From an uncultured Collinsella sp. (GTDB lineage: Bacteria; Actinomycetota; Coriobacteriia; Coriobacteriales; Coriobacteriaceae): a stretch of 64,000 nucleotides of DNA. A program made the translations under genes and the position numbers. The stretch covers positions 12,647-76,646 of the forward strand of contig UQNU01000001.1 in assembly GCA_900542555.1 (NCBI GenBank), in the 5' to 3' direction. The notes beneath the pieces are model-generated. The model worked only from the letters and a program-made list of their open reading frames with translations, made no database searches and was not told where the DNA came from. How positions within the stretch are numbered: position 1 is the first letter of the stretch; each line of letters starts with the position of its first letter. Positions 16,473 through 25,277 of the stretch are shown here, piece by piece.

Positions 16473-17831
16473 GAGGCGGACGGTGAAGGTGATCTGGTTG
16501 CCGTGGCCGCAGACAGAAGCGCTCCCACCATGGGCTTCGGCGATGGCACGCACCACGGATAGGCCCACGCCCGAGCCGCCCGTCTTGGAGCTGCGCGACA
16601 CGTCCGCACGATAGAAGCGGTCGAACAATCGATCTAGATCGCCTTCGGGCAGCTCGTCCACGGCGTTCGAAACGACAAGCTCGGCCGAGCCTTTGCCCGC
16701 ACCGCGCGAAACAGCACGCAGGCTCAGCTCGATAACGCTGTCTTCGCTTGCGTAGCGTGTGGCGTTGTCCAGCAGTAGTTCAACAACCTGCGCCACTGCC
16801 GCGGCATCGGCATGGGCCCGCACACCGCTCGCGATCGACGTCGACAGCCGCTTGCCGCGCGAAACCGCCACCGATTCAAACGGCGCCGCCGCCTTGTCCA
16901 CCGCCTCCGAAAGATCAAACGATGTCATGGCAAAGCCCGCCGAGCCCTCGTCCATGCGAGCCAAAAATACCAGACGCTCCGTAAGTGCCGTCAGCCGCGC
17001 GACCTGCTCGTGAATGCTCTGCGTCCACTCACTCTCGCCGCTCTCAATTTCCTGTACCTCGTTAGCGGCATCAATCACGGCCAGCCGCGTCTTGATCTCG
17101 TGGCTCGCATCGGTAATAAAGCGCTTTTGCTTGCTGTAGCTCTCGACCATCGGTCGAATCACCGCGCCCGAGGCACCCGCCACAATTGCCAACACCGCCA
17201 GCCAGCCAATGCAGCTGATGGCCACGCTCGCGCTTAAAAACGAATGGAAGCTTGTGAGCTCGCGTGAACAGTCGACGAATACATAGGTTGTCTCGTCGCC
17301 CTGAACCGTAACCGTATAGCGGTAGTTACCAGAAAAGCCCGAGGTCAAACCCTTGGAATACAGTCCTGCAGCGATGCGGGCGGCACGCTTGGCGCCCACC
17401 GCGGCAATGCGAGCCGTGTTGACATCGGTCACCTGCCCGCCGGCAATCGACACCGTAAAGTAGCGCGTGTCGAAGGGAGACTCCGCCGTCATGCCTTCGA
17501 AATGCCTGATGCGAACGCCCGCTTGGCTATCGCCGGCATCCTTGCCATTAGCGGGATCGTCTTTAGACTCATCCCCCCAATCGATGCTGCCCTTGTCCGC
17601 CAGGATATAGCCCAGACGCGCATCGGCCATCTTGCAGACATGCGAATAATTGACGATGTTGATGGCGGCGATGATGAGCGTGAGCACCACGGTCACAGCA
17701 CCCATGGCAACCAGGATGAATTTGCGACGCAGACGGCGGCCCAATGCGTCAGCAGAATTTGTCCGCCCTGTACCACTCGAGGCAGCGTGAAACCGCTCCG
17801 TCATGCGTTTGCACCACGCGCGCACGCTCAC
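16470..17831 (-). CDS. Sensor histidine kinase
   Basis: 453-aa membrane kinase. Helices at about 38-62 and 200-222 enclose an extracytoplasmic sensor domain of about 135 residues. The dimerisation/phosphoacceptor box is ITDASHEIKTRLAVID with His244; the proline that normally follows the threonine (KTP) is Arg249. The catalytic domain has the N box (VVELLLDNATRYA), the G1-like stretch and GGSGVGLSVVRAIAEAHGG. The GTG start overlaps the TGA of the response regulator gene (GTGA), so the pair is coupled. It probably controls the ABC transporter immediately downstream, as in bacitracin-type resistance modules; the signal is unknown. Confidence 0.92.
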   Translation of the reverse strand: MSVRAWCKRMTERFHAASSGTGRTNSADALGRRLRRKFILVAMGAVTVVLTLIIAAINIVNYSHVCKMADARLGYILADKGSIDWGDESKDDPANGKDAGDSQAGVRIRHFEGMTAESPFDTRYFTVSIAGGQVTDVNTARIAAVGAKRAARIAAGLYSKGLTSGFSGNYRYTVTVQGDETTYVFVDCSRELTSFHSFLSASVAISCIGWLAVLAIVAGASGAVIRPMVESYSKQKRFITDASHEIKTRLAVIDAANEVQEIESGESEWTQSIHEQVARLTALTERLVFLARMDEGSAGFAMTSFDLSEAVDKAAAPFESVAVSRGKRLSTSIASGVRAHADAAAVAQVVELLLDNATRYASEDSVIELSLRAVSRGAGKGSAELVVSNAVDELPEGDLDRLFDRFYRADVSRSSKTGGSGVGLSVVRAIAEAHGGSASVCGHGNQITFTVRL

Positions 17832-18517
17832 GCCTGTTCGCCTTCCTCGACAACCTCAAGCGAATATCCCTGATTGCGCGACGCGCGGATGGCCACATTG
17901 GCACCCAGCGCCGTCAGCTTTTTGCGCAGGTACGAGATGTAGACCCACACCACATTGGCGCCTTCGGGTACGTCCTCGCCCCAAACCTCGAGCATGAGGC
18001 GCTCGGTAGGCATACGCGTGCCGGCGTTGCGCATAAAGAGCTCCATAAGCTGAAACTCACGATTGGCCAGGTGCTCCTCGCCCAAAGGGCCAACGAGCGT
18101 GCACGATGCCGTGTCGAGACGCACGTTGCCCACGCTGAGCGTCGTGGCGTCAATTGCCGTCGCGGCACGCGTCATGGCACGAATACGCGCAAGCAGCTCC
18201 TTGGCGGCAAACGGCTTGGTCAGGTAATCGTTGGCACCGGCATCCAAGCCCTCGACCTTATCGGACACCTCGCTTTTTGCCGTGAGCATAATGATGGGCA
18301 GACGCTTACCGGCGGCGCGTGTGCGCTTGAGCACCTCAATGCCATCCATGCCGGGCATCATGATGTCCAGGATTGCGGCGTCGTAATCGTTGGTGAGTAG
18401 ATACTCGAGCGCCGTCAGGCCGTCGAGCGCGGTGTCGACCTCGTAGTCGCTATGTTGAAGAATCGCGGTAAGAGCGCGGGAGAGGCCGGGTTCGTCCTCG
18501 GCAAGCATCAACTTCAT
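17828..18517 (-). CDS. OmpR-family response regulator
   Basis: 229-aa response regulator. The receiver domain has the acidic pair in LAEDEPG, phospho-acceptor Asp in AILDIMMPGMDG, Thr in IIMLTAKS and Lys in DYLTKPFA. The C-terminal winged-helix DNA-binding domain (about 130-225) contains the recognition region NVVWVYISYLRKKL. It is the first gene of a four-gene unit (regulator, kinase, ATPase, permease) with AAGGAG before its ATG. Two direct repeats upstream (18582, 18593) could be its own binding site. Confidence 0.95.
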   Translation of the reverse strand: MKLMLAEDEPGLSRALTAILQHSDYEVDTALDGLTALEYLLTNDYDAAILDIMMPGMDGIEVLKRTRAAGKRLPIIMLTAKSEVSDKVEGLDAGANDYLTKPFAAKELLARIRAMTRAATAIDATTLSVGNVRLDTASCTLVGPLGEEHLANREFQLMELFMRNAGTRMPTERLMLEVWGEDVPEGANVVWVYISYLRKKLTALGANVAIRASRNQGYSLEVVEEGEQA

Positions 18518-18745
18518 AGTTGCTCCTTTGGCGCATGGCTATACAGGTTTTGATACTGCCGATAATAGCGTACCGTCAACCGCCTTAGCGCAGCCTTAGC
18601 TGCTCAACCTGCGCGTTTTTAAATACGCAGGATATGGCTTAGCCAAACTTAAGGCGCACGTGTCGAGCGCTTTGACGCATGCCGAGCGCGAAGGGACAGT
18701 GACTCGTCCTTTCACGGCGTCCTAGTTATGCAAAGTGCTCGAGCG
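18518..18745 (-). promoter_or_regulatory. Response-regulator promoter region with direct repeats
   Basis: GCCTTAGC occurs at 18582-18589 and again at 18593-18600, 11 bases apart, the spacing typical for OmpR-type dimers; CTTAG/CTTAAG half-sites recur near 18640-18652. A short hairpin CCTGCG/CGCAGG is centred near 18620. AAGGGAC...GTCCTTT (about 18690-18713) lies next to the 3' end of the methyltransferase gene. Confidence 0.45.
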
Positions 18746-19324
18746 TTACTCCTCGTACGCGCCCTCAAGCCGCAGCAGCCACTCCTTGCGGTCGAGGCCG
18801 CCGGCATATCCGTTGAGCGAACCATCGGCGGCAACCACGCGATGGCACGGCACAATAATCGAAATGGGATTACGCGCGACCGCGGCCCCCACGGCACGGG
18901 GAGACGCAACGGGTGCTTCGTTTCCCGGTACACGATGTCGAGCCGCAACACGCTGGGCGATCTCACCATACGTAGCGACCTCGCCACGCGGGATAGAAAG
19001 CAGCTCAAACCAAACCTCGCGCTGAAACGCCGTACCAATCATATGCAACGGCGGCGTAAACCGAGGCTCCTGCCCCGCAAAATAAGCATTCAGCCAAGCC
19101 CAAGAACGCTCAAGTACCGACGAGGCAGCACCGTTTGTCGGATTCACCGAAGACATGCCGCCAGCACCAGAAACCGCATCGGCGCCTTCAACATGTTCGG
19201 GATCTTCTTTGAGAAGCGTGGAGCCAAAGTGCTCCTGCCCCTCAAACCAAAGCCCCGTCAAACCGCGGCCATCAGCGGCAAGCAGGATTTCGCCCAAAGG
19301 CGAAGCAAACGTCGTCGTGACCAC
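18746..19324 (-). CDS. ogt: Methylated-DNA--protein-cysteine methyltransferase
   Basis: 192-aa suicide repair enzyme that transfers the alkyl group of O6-alkylguanine in DNA to its own cysteine. The acceptor is Cys160 in IIVPCHRVV, preceded by the helix-turn-helix segment with GEVATYGEIAQRV and the arginine finger region RAVGAAVARNP; YAGGLDRKEWLLRLE follows. The protein has an N-terminal domain of about 85 residues with low conservation, including an unusual Gly/Ser/Asn-rich insert near 45-68. The start is GTG 19324 with AGGAG 6 bases before it. It stands alone. Confidence 0.93.
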   Translation of the reverse strand: MVTTTFASPLGEILLAADGRGLTGLWFEGQEHFGSTLLKEDPEHVEGADAVSGAGGMSSVNPTNGAASSVLERSWAWLNAYFAGQEPRFTPPLHMIGTAFQREVWFELLSIPRGEVATYGEIAQRVAARHRVPGNEAPVASPRAVGAAVARNPISIIVPCHRVVAADGSLNGYAGGLDRKEWLLRLEGAYEE

Positions 19325-19727
19325 CAGCGGCTCCTTTCAAAACTCCGCAACATAATACCGCGAATTGTGCAGACAACCCCAATCGACCCCAAAGTCACCC
19401 TAGGCAGCAGGCGCGAACGCGCCGCAGCTGCCGGCCGCGCCCCACAGTCCCCCAAGGCGGCAGGCGCAAAGCGCCGAAGCCGCCGCCGGGATCAGGGCCC
19501 GCAACAGCCACGTGCCCCCACATCAGCCCAGCGGCCCCAACCAACAACGGCCCCATCGCAGGTCGCTTGCAGCAGCGTCACCGCAGGCGGGGGCCGGGCT
19601 TGGTTTTCAGAACACTCCGCAGACCAGTGTGGCGCCTTGTCCGCGGCTCCGAAGGAGCAGGACAAGGCGCCACACATGGTCGAGGACGTTCTGAAAACTA
19701 AGCCCGGCCCCCGCCGGACAGGTCACA
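19325..19727. other. 403-bp intergenic region between ogt and asd
   Basis: The right half is the family B hairpin (19586-19715). The left half (19325-19585) is GC-rich, with repeated GGCAGGCGC-like tracts at 19402 and 19458 (both strands give only open frames without ribosome-binding sites). The ogt ribosome-binding site is at 19331-19335. I see no gene. Confidence 0.5.
19586..19715 (-). ncRNA. Long conserved-loop hairpin, family B copy 2 (3' of asd)
   Basis: Outer arms 19586-19613 and 19688-19715 match over 28 bp with one G-T wobble. The inner stem pairs 19627-19642 with 19660-19675 (16 bp). Read in the asd sense, the conserved strands GTCCTCG and CTGCGGAGT face each other, closed by ACC/GGT pairs. 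It begins 12 bases after the asd stop codon. Confidence 0.8.
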
Positions 19728-20753
19728 CTACTCGCAGAGCAGCTTAGCGATCTGGACGGCGTTGGTTGCCGCGCCCTTACGGATTTGGTCGCCGCAGCAC
19801 CAGAAGGTGATACCGCGCGCGGCCTCGGGGTTCGAGATGTCGCGGCGCACGCGTCCGACCCAAATCAGGTCCTGGTCGGACGTATCCATCGGCATGGGGA
19901 AGCGATCGTGTGCATCCTCGGCGTCCATGTCGTCAACCAGCTTCACGCCCGGAGCGGCAGCCAGCGCAGCACGGGCCTCGTCAACCGTAATATCGCGTTC
20001 AAACTCGAGCGTAATGCTCTCGGAGTGCGAGCGCAGCACAGGCACGCGCACGCAGGTGCAGTTCACGCGCAGCTCGGGCAGGTGCATGATCTTGCGGCCC
20101 TCGTTTTGCAGCTTCATCTCCTCGGAAGTAAAGCCCTCCTCCTTGACGCCGCCAATCTGCGGAATCAGGTTGCTCGCCAGCTGGGCGGCAAAAGCGCGCG
20201 GCTCGGGAATCTCCTCACCACGGCCCAGGGCGGCAAGCTGCGCTTCGAGCTCGGCCATACCGGGAGCACCGGCACCAGAAGCCGCCTGATACGTCGAGAC
20301 GATCATGCGCTTCACGCCGGCAAGCTGATGCAGCGGCCACGTGGGAACCAGGCCGATGATGGTCGCGCAGTTGGGATTGGCGATAAGGCCGTGATGCCAT
20401 TTGATATCGTCGGCATTGATCTCGGGCACGACCAGCGGCACCTCGGGATCCATGCGGAAGGCGTGGCTGTTGTCGACCACGACGGCGCCGCGCTTGACGG
20501 CCTCGGGCAGCAGCTCCTTGGCGATATCGTCGCCGGCAGCGCCGAGCACGATGTCGCAGCCCTCAAAGGCCTCGGGGCAAGCCTCTTCAATCACAACCTG
20601 CTCGCCGCGGAACTCAACGGTCTTGCCCGCAGAGCGCGCGCTCGCCAGCAGCTTGAGCTTACCGACCGGAAACTCCTGCTCGTTGAGGCACTCGAGCATC
20701 TGGGTGCCCACGGCTCCCGTCGCGCCCAAAATAGCAACCGTGTACTGTTTCAT
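19728..20753 (-). CDS. asd: Aspartate-semialdehyde dehydrogenase
   Basis: 341-aa NADPH-dependent enzyme that reduces aspartyl phosphate to aspartate semialdehyde, the branch substrate for lysine, threonine and methionine. The nucleotide motif is ILGATGAVGTQM at the N-terminus, the catalytic cysteine lies in ANPNCATI, and the substrate-binding region has RVPVLRSHSE. ATG 20753 (MKQYTVAIL) follows GGGGGAAG; a longer frame upstream lacks a ribosome-binding site. It is 174 bases downstream of the aspartate kinase gene on the same strand. A repeat of family T lies between them. Confidence 0.96.
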   Translation of the reverse strand: MKQYTVAILGATGAVGTQMLECLNEQEFPVGKLKLLASARSAGKTVEFRGEQVVIEEACPEAFEGCDIVLGAAGDDIAKELLPEAVKRGAVVVDNSHAFRMDPEVPLVVPEINADDIKWHHGLIANPNCATIIGLVPTWPLHQLAGVKRMIVSTYQAASGAGAPGMAELEAQLAALGRGEEIPEPRAFAAQLASNLIPQIGGVKEEGFTSEEMKLQNEGRKIMHLPELRVNCTCVRVPVLRSHSESITLEFERDITVDEARAALAAAPGVKLVDDMDAEDAHDRFPMPMDTSDQDLIWVGRVRRDISNPEAARGITFWCCGDQIRKGAATNAVQIAKLLCE

Positions 20754-20883
20754 GCTTCCCCCTTTAAAGGTTGTGGCTTTTGCCCGCACGCCGAGCAGGC
20801 CGATTATTGTTGCCAGTGTATACAAGAACGGGGCGGGCACGAAACCCGCCCCGTCGAAACGAAACCGAAACGAAACGCCCCGC

Positions 20884-20917
20884 CGTAGATTTCTGGCACT
20901 TGTCCCAAAAATTCACC
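20884..20917 (-). repeat. Family T repeat copy 1
   Basis: CGTAGATTTCTGGCACTTGT followed by an AAAATTCACC-like partner arm. Related copies are at 39851 and 60374. Here it lies between lysC and asd. Confidence 0.55.
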
Positions 20918-20927
20918 GGGATGGCAG

Positions 20928-22316
20928 CTACTTGTGGAGCACGGCCAGGGCGGGATCAACCGGCGCGGGAGCCTCCAGGTCGGAGACCTTCACAATGCCG
21001 TTCTCATCGGAGAAGGCACGGTAGATGGTCTGAATCGCCAGGTCAAAGTCCTTCTCCTCGACGCCGATAATGATATTGATCTCGTCGCAGCTCTGCGAAA
21101 TCATACGCACGCTCACGCCGGCCTGACCAAGCATGCCAAACAGATGGCCCGAGATACCTGCACGGCCGCGTAGGTTACGGCCAACGGTAGCGATGAGCGC
21201 CAAGCCCTCGACAACCTCGATCTCGAGCGGCTCGACCTCCTGTTGAATGTCGCCCACGAGCGAGTACAGCGAGTCGTGCACATCCTGCTCCTGCACCACG
21301 GCGCCAAAGCGGTCGACACCGGTGGGCATGTGCTCGACGGAAACGTCATAGCGCTCGAAGACCGAAAGCGCGCGGCGCATAAAACCGACACGGGGTTTGG
21401 TGCGGTCGCGGGCAACGTTGATGGCGACAAAGCCGCGCTTGCCGGTCACACCGGTAATGATGGGCTCCGCCTCGCCCTCATCAGCCGTCTCGCTAATGAT
21501 GGTGCCGGGGTCCTGCGGCGCATTGGTGTTCTTGATGACCAGCGGAATACCCGCCTCGCGCACGGGGAACACGGCCTCCTCGTGCAGGACGCTTGCGCCC
21601 ATGTACGAAAGCTCGCGCAGCTCCTCGTAGGTAACGCGCGCAATGGGCTGAGCCTCCGGAACAATACGCGGATCCGCAGAATAGAAACCCGAGACGTCGG
21701 TCCAGTTCTCGTAAAGGTCGGCGCCCAGGCACTTAGCCAAAATCGAGCCCGAGATATCGCCGCCGCCACGATCGAGCAGCTTGATCTGGCCCTCACGCGT
21801 CGCGCCGTAGAAACCGGGCATAACAAAGCCGCCCTGCTGACCGTACTCCTGCACCAGCTCGGAGGTGCGGTTCATGCTGAGCGTACCGTCGTGATGGAAC
21901 GCAACGACCGTCGCGGCATCCAGGAACGGCAGGCCCAGGTACTCGGCCATCAGGCGAGCGGTGAAGTACTCACCGCGGCTCACGAGCTCCTCGGTGGAGT
22001 AACCGCCCGAGCGGGCGCGCTCGGCAAAGGCCGCGAACTCCTCGCGGATGGGATAGGTAAGCTCCAGCTCGTCAGCAATATCAAAATAGCGCTGGCCAAT
22101 GTCCTCGAGCAACTCCTCGCACGACACGTGATACTTAACGTGCGCGTTAACCAGGTAGAGCAGGTCGGTCACCTTGGTGTCGCCCTTAAAGCGGCGACCG
22201 CAGGCAGAAACCACCACAAAACGGCGGGCAGGGTCGGCATCGACGATGGCCTTGATCTTCTTGAAGTGTTCGGCGTCGGCGACCGACGAGCCGCCAAACT
22301 TGGCAATCTTAATCAT
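20928..22316 (-). CDS. lysC: Aspartate kinase
   Basis: 462-aa monofunctional aspartokinase, first step of the aspartate pathway. The N-terminal kinase motif is KFGGSSVAD, with the aspartate-binding SRGEYFTARLMAEYLG and the nucleotide-binding region DRGGGDISGSILAKCL. The C-terminal third has two ACT domains (about 305-455), so feedback inhibition by lysine and/or threonine is expected. It is divergent from thrC, with the ribosome-binding region AAGG unusually far (13 bases) from the ATG. Length fits the class with about 450 residues rather than the short alpha/beta actinobacterial class. Confidence 0.95.
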   Translation of the reverse strand: MIKIAKFGGSSVADAEHFKKIKAIVDADPARRFVVVSACGRRFKGDTKVTDLLYLVNAHVKYHVSCEELLEDIGQRYFDIADELELTYPIREEFAAFAERARSGGYSTEELVSRGEYFTARLMAEYLGLPFLDAATVVAFHHDGTLSMNRTSELVQEYGQQGGFVMPGFYGATREGQIKLLDRGGGDISGSILAKCLGADLYENWTDVSGFYSADPRIVPEAQPIARVTYEELRELSYMGASVLHEEAVFPVREAGIPLVIKNTNAPQDPGTIISETADEGEAEPIITGVTGKRGFVAINVARDRTKPRVGFMRRALSVFERYDVSVEHMPTGVDRFGAVVQEQDVHDSLYSLVGDIQQEVEPLEIEVVEGLALIATVGRNLRGRAGISGHLFGMLGQAGVSVRMISQSCDEINIIIGVEEKDFDLAIQTIYRAFSDENGIVKVSDLEAPAPVDPALAVLHK

Positions 22317-22419
22317 GGGCTGGAGGTTACCTTTCTAAAAGCCTCTGCGAACCTATTTTGCGTGCTCTGATACCATGGTTTCACCGATTGGGACCAAGGC
22401 ATCCGAGGAGCAGTGTTAT

Positions 22420-23937
22420 ATGGGAACTTATCATAGTACACGAGGACGCACTTTATCGTGCTCAAGTAAGGTGGCAATCCGTACCGGCATCGCTCCCGAC
22501 GGGGGTTTGTTTGTCTCGGACGAGCTCGGCACCCAGCAGGTCGATATCAGCTCGCTTGCAGCTAAATCGTACTTTGAAATCGCTCAAGATGTGTTGGGAA
22601 TGTTACTGAATGATTACACGGCCGAAGAAATTTCGGCGTGTGTCGACGAGGCATACCGCGGCACGTTCGCGAGTGAAGAGGTTACGCCGCTCGTCAAACT
22701 CGACGCTGCGCCGGGTGTTGACGCCCCTCAGACCTATGTGATGGAACTCTTTGGCGGCCCTACAAGCGCCTTCAAGGACGTCGCCCTGCAGATGCTCCCC
22801 CGTCTGATGGCCCGCACTTCCGCCAAGGACGGCGGCGCCGAGCGCATCATGATCGTCACCGCCACGTCGGGCGACACGGGCAAGGCTGCGCTCGCCGGTT
22901 TTGCCGACGCTCCGGGCACGGGCATCACCGTCTTTTATCCCGAGGGCAAGGTTAGCCGCGTCCAGAACCTGCAGATGTCCACGCAGGAGGGCGACAACGT
23001 CGCCGTCTGCGGCATCCGCGGCAACTTTGACGACGCCCAGAGCGCCGTCAAGCGCATCTTTGCCGATAAGGAGCTTGCCGAGCGCCTGGAAGCCGCCGGC
23101 ACGGTGCTTTCGAGCGCCAACTCTATCAATGTCGGCCGTCTGGTACCGCAGGTCGTCTACTACTTTGCCGCCTATGCGCAGCTGCTGCGCGCCGGCGCTA
23201 TCGAGGCTGGCGACGCCGTAGAGTTCTGTGTGCCCACCGGCAACTTTGGCGATATCTTGGCCGGCTACTACGCCAAGCGCATGGGCCTGCCCGTCGCCAA
23301 GCTCATCGTCGCGAGCGACAAGAACAACGTGCTTGCCGACTTCCTGACCACCGGCGTCTACGACCGTAACCGCCCGTTCTTCACGACCATCTCGCCGTCG
23401 ATGGACATCCTCATCAGCTCTAACCTGGAGCGCATGCTGTACTTCCTGTCCGATGGCGACTGCGAACTCGTTGCCGGCCTTATGGAGCAGTTGGCACAGA
23501 CCGGTCGCTACGAAGTACCCGCCGAGCTGCTGGCCAAGATTCAGAGCGTCTTTGGCTGCGGCTGGGCCAGCGAGGACGAGGTCCGCGCTGCCATCAAGAG
23601 TTGCTGGGACGCCAACGGCTACGTGATCGACCCGCACACCGCTTGCGGCTATCACGTCTTTGAAAAGGTCGCTCCCGCCGAGGGCGCCAAGGCTCGCGTG
23701 CTGCTTTCGACCGCCAGCCCCTACAAGTTCCCGCGCGCCTGCTGCGACGCCCTGGGCCTCGACGTTCCCGAGGATGATTTTGAGGCTATGCGTGTACTCG
23801 AGCAGGCCACCAACACGGTCGCCCCGGTCCAACTCGCCGAGCTTGAGTCCAAGCCTGTCCGCTTCGAAGACGTCTGCGACGTAGCCGACATGGCCAACTA
23901 CGTCGAGTCTGCAGCAAAAAAGATGACTACCAACTAA
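22420..23937 (+). CDS. thrC: Threonine synthase
   Basis: 505-aa pyridoxal-phosphate enzyme that converts O-phosphohomoserine to threonine. It begins MGTYHSTRGR, the classic N-terminus; ATG 22420 has GAGGAG 9 bases upstream, and the longer frame from 22375 is unlikely. PLP-lysine is in GGPTSAFKDVALQ, the phosphate loop is TSGDTGKAAL, and the catalytic region has VPTGNFGDILAGYYAKRMG. Length matches the longer class (thrC2-like) of threonine synthases. It is divergent from lysC and upstream of thrB. Confidence 0.96.
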   Translation: MGTYHSTRGRTLSCSSKVAIRTGIAPDGGLFVSDELGTQQVDISSLAAKSYFEIAQDVLGMLLNDYTAEEISACVDEAYRGTFASEEVTPLVKLDAAPGVDAPQTYVMELFGGPTSAFKDVALQMLPRLMARTSAKDGGAERIMIVTATSGDTGKAALAGFADAPGTGITVFYPEGKVSRVQNLQMSTQEGDNVAVCGIRGNFDDAQSAVKRIFADKELAERLEAAGTVLSSANSINVGRLVPQVVYYFAAYAQLLRAGAIEAGDAVEFCVPTGNFGDILAGYYAKRMGLPVAKLIVASDKNNVLADFLTTGVYDRNRPFFTTISPSMDILISSNLERMLYFLSDGDCELVAGLMEQLAQTGRYEVPAELLAKIQSVFGCGWASEDEVRAAIKSCWDANGYVIDPHTACGYHVFEKVAPAEGAKARVLLSTASPYKFPRACCDALGLDVPEDDFEAMRVLEQATNTVAPVQLAELESKPVRFEDVCDVADMANYVESAAKKMTTN

Positions 23938-23950
23938 AACCCCTTATTAA

Positions 23951-23983
23951 GCGCCGGCGAAAGCCGGCGTACTTTCTTTTTAT
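23951..23983 (+). terminator. thrC terminator
   Basis: CGCCGGC (23952-23958) pairs with GCCGGCG (23963-23969) around GAAA, followed by TACTTTCTTTTTATTT. It separates thrC from thrB although both belong to one pathway. Confidence 0.85.
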
Positions 23984-24013
23984 TTAGCTTTCGGGATGAT
24001 GACGAGCATGCGA

Positions 24014-24125
24014 GCGGGTCTGGCCGTTTAGTTCGTCGCGAGTTCCGCACGAGCCGGAAAGCGCTTAATGTGCTTTCCGAGCGAGCCAGGACTGCCCGAG
24101 CAGCGAACTAAACGGCCAGACCCGC
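24014..24125. repeat. Long hairpin in the thrB leader (divergent family B relative)
   Basis: Arms 24014-24035 and 24104-24125 are perfectly complementary over 22 bp, with an inner stem CGGAAAGC (24055-24062) / GCTTTCCG (24072-24079). The loop strand TTCCGCA at 24043 recalls family B in the opposite sense. The thrB ribosome-binding site AGGAGG starts 3 bases beyond the right arm. Confidence 0.75.
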
Positions 24126-24139
24126 CCAGGAGGACCCAC

Positions 24140-25021
24140 ATGATCAAAATCACCGTCCCAGCAACCAGCGCCAACCTAGGCATCGGCTACGACACCCTCG
24201 GCATGGCCGTCAGCCTCTACTCGCACTTCACCTTCGAGCGCGCCGACAAGCTCACCATCACGGGCTGCCCCGAGGAGTTCCAAAACGAGAATAACCTGGT
24301 CTATGTGAGCTTTGTCGATGCTCTGGCCGCGTGGGGCGAGACAGCTTTCCCCGTTGCCATCGACATTCAAACCGACGTGCCCGTCGCTCGCGGCCTGGGT
24401 TCCAGCTCCACCTGCGTCGTCGCCGGCATTATGGCGGCCGCCGCGCTGACGGGCCACACCGTCGACCGTGCCGAGCTCGTCCGCATTGCCACCGAGGTCG
24501 AGGGCCATCCCGATAACGTCGCCCCCGCCATCCTGGGCGGTGCCGTTTGCTCCTTTACGCCGACTGATTCGCTCCCCCAGTGCCTGCGCTACGAGGTGAG
24601 CGATCGCTTGCGTTTTATTACCGTGATTCCGCCCTACGAGGTGCATACGAGCGAGGCCCGCAAGGTTGTGCCACAGGAGATTCCACTCTCCACCGCCGTA
24701 TGGCAAATGGGCCGCATCGCCGGCATGACGCGCGGCCTGGAGACTGGTGACCTCGACCTGATTGCCGCCGCCAACGACGACCGCATCCAGGAACCCTATC
24801 GTCGCCGCCTGATTCCCGACTACAACGCCGTGCGCGACACCTGCCTTAACGGCGGCGCTAAAACCATCTGGATTAGCGGCTCGGGCTCGACCCTCATGGC
24901 TGTGACCGACGACACCATCGTGGCAAAGTTCCTGCAGGTCAAGCTGCGCGAGCAGTTCCCCAAGTGCGACACGCATATCCTCACGTGCGACACGGAAGGC
25001 GCTCAAATCGAGTACCTGTAG
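24140..25021 (+). CDS. thrB: Homoserine kinase
   Basis: 293-aa GHMP kinase that phosphorylates homoserine, the step before threonine synthase. The N-terminal motif is VPATSANLGIGYDTLGMA, the ATP-binding glycine-rich loop is VARGLGSSSTCVVAGI (about 88-103), HPDNVAPAILGG follows, and the third GHMP motif is WISGSGSTLMAV near 245. AGGAGG stands 6 bases before ATG 24140, directly after the arm of a long inverted repeat, so folding of that repeat could affect thrB translation. Together with asd, lysC and thrC it gives a nearly complete threonine branch here. Confidence 0.96.
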   Translation: MIKITVPATSANLGIGYDTLGMAVSLYSHFTFERADKLTITGCPEEFQNENNLVYVSFVDALAAWGETAFPVAIDIQTDVPVARGLGSSSTCVVAGIMAAAALTGHTVDRAELVRIATEVEGHPDNVAPAILGGAVCSFTPTDSLPQCLRYEVSDRLRFITVIPPYEVHTSEARKVVPQEIPLSTAVWQMGRIAGMTRGLETGDLDLIAAANDDRIQEPYRRRLIPDYNAVRDTCLNGGAKTIWISGSGSTLMAVTDDTIVAKFLQVKLREQFPKCDTHILTCDTEGAQIEYL

Positions 25022-25198
25022 ACATCCTCCTCATATACCTGTCCGGGACGGTCGGGATATTCCCTCGAAATCGTCCTCGCGCATGAAGGCCCCTTGTCCT
25101 GCTCCTACGGAGCGACGGACAAGGGGCCTTCGCGCTGCGGAATGATTTTGAGGGAATATCCCGACCGTCCCTGCGCCTACCTTGCTGAGGATGTCTAC
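25018..25198 (+). ncRNA. Long conserved-loop hairpin, family B copy 3 (3' of thrB)
   Basis: Three nested stems: GTAGACATCCTC (25018-25029, includes the thrB stop) with 25187-25198; 25045-25072 with 25144-25171 (28 bp, one mismatch); and 25085-25099 with 25117-25131 (15 bp). The conserved loop strands GTCCTCG (25073) and CTGCGGAAT (25135) are closed by CGC/GCG pairs. Confidence 0.82.
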
Positions 25199-25277
25199 AG
25201 GGACCCACGCTTTGAAGGGGCGCCGGGCTGATAGTTGATTTTTATTGGCAGGGGCTCTTGCTGGTAAGGGGCACTTA

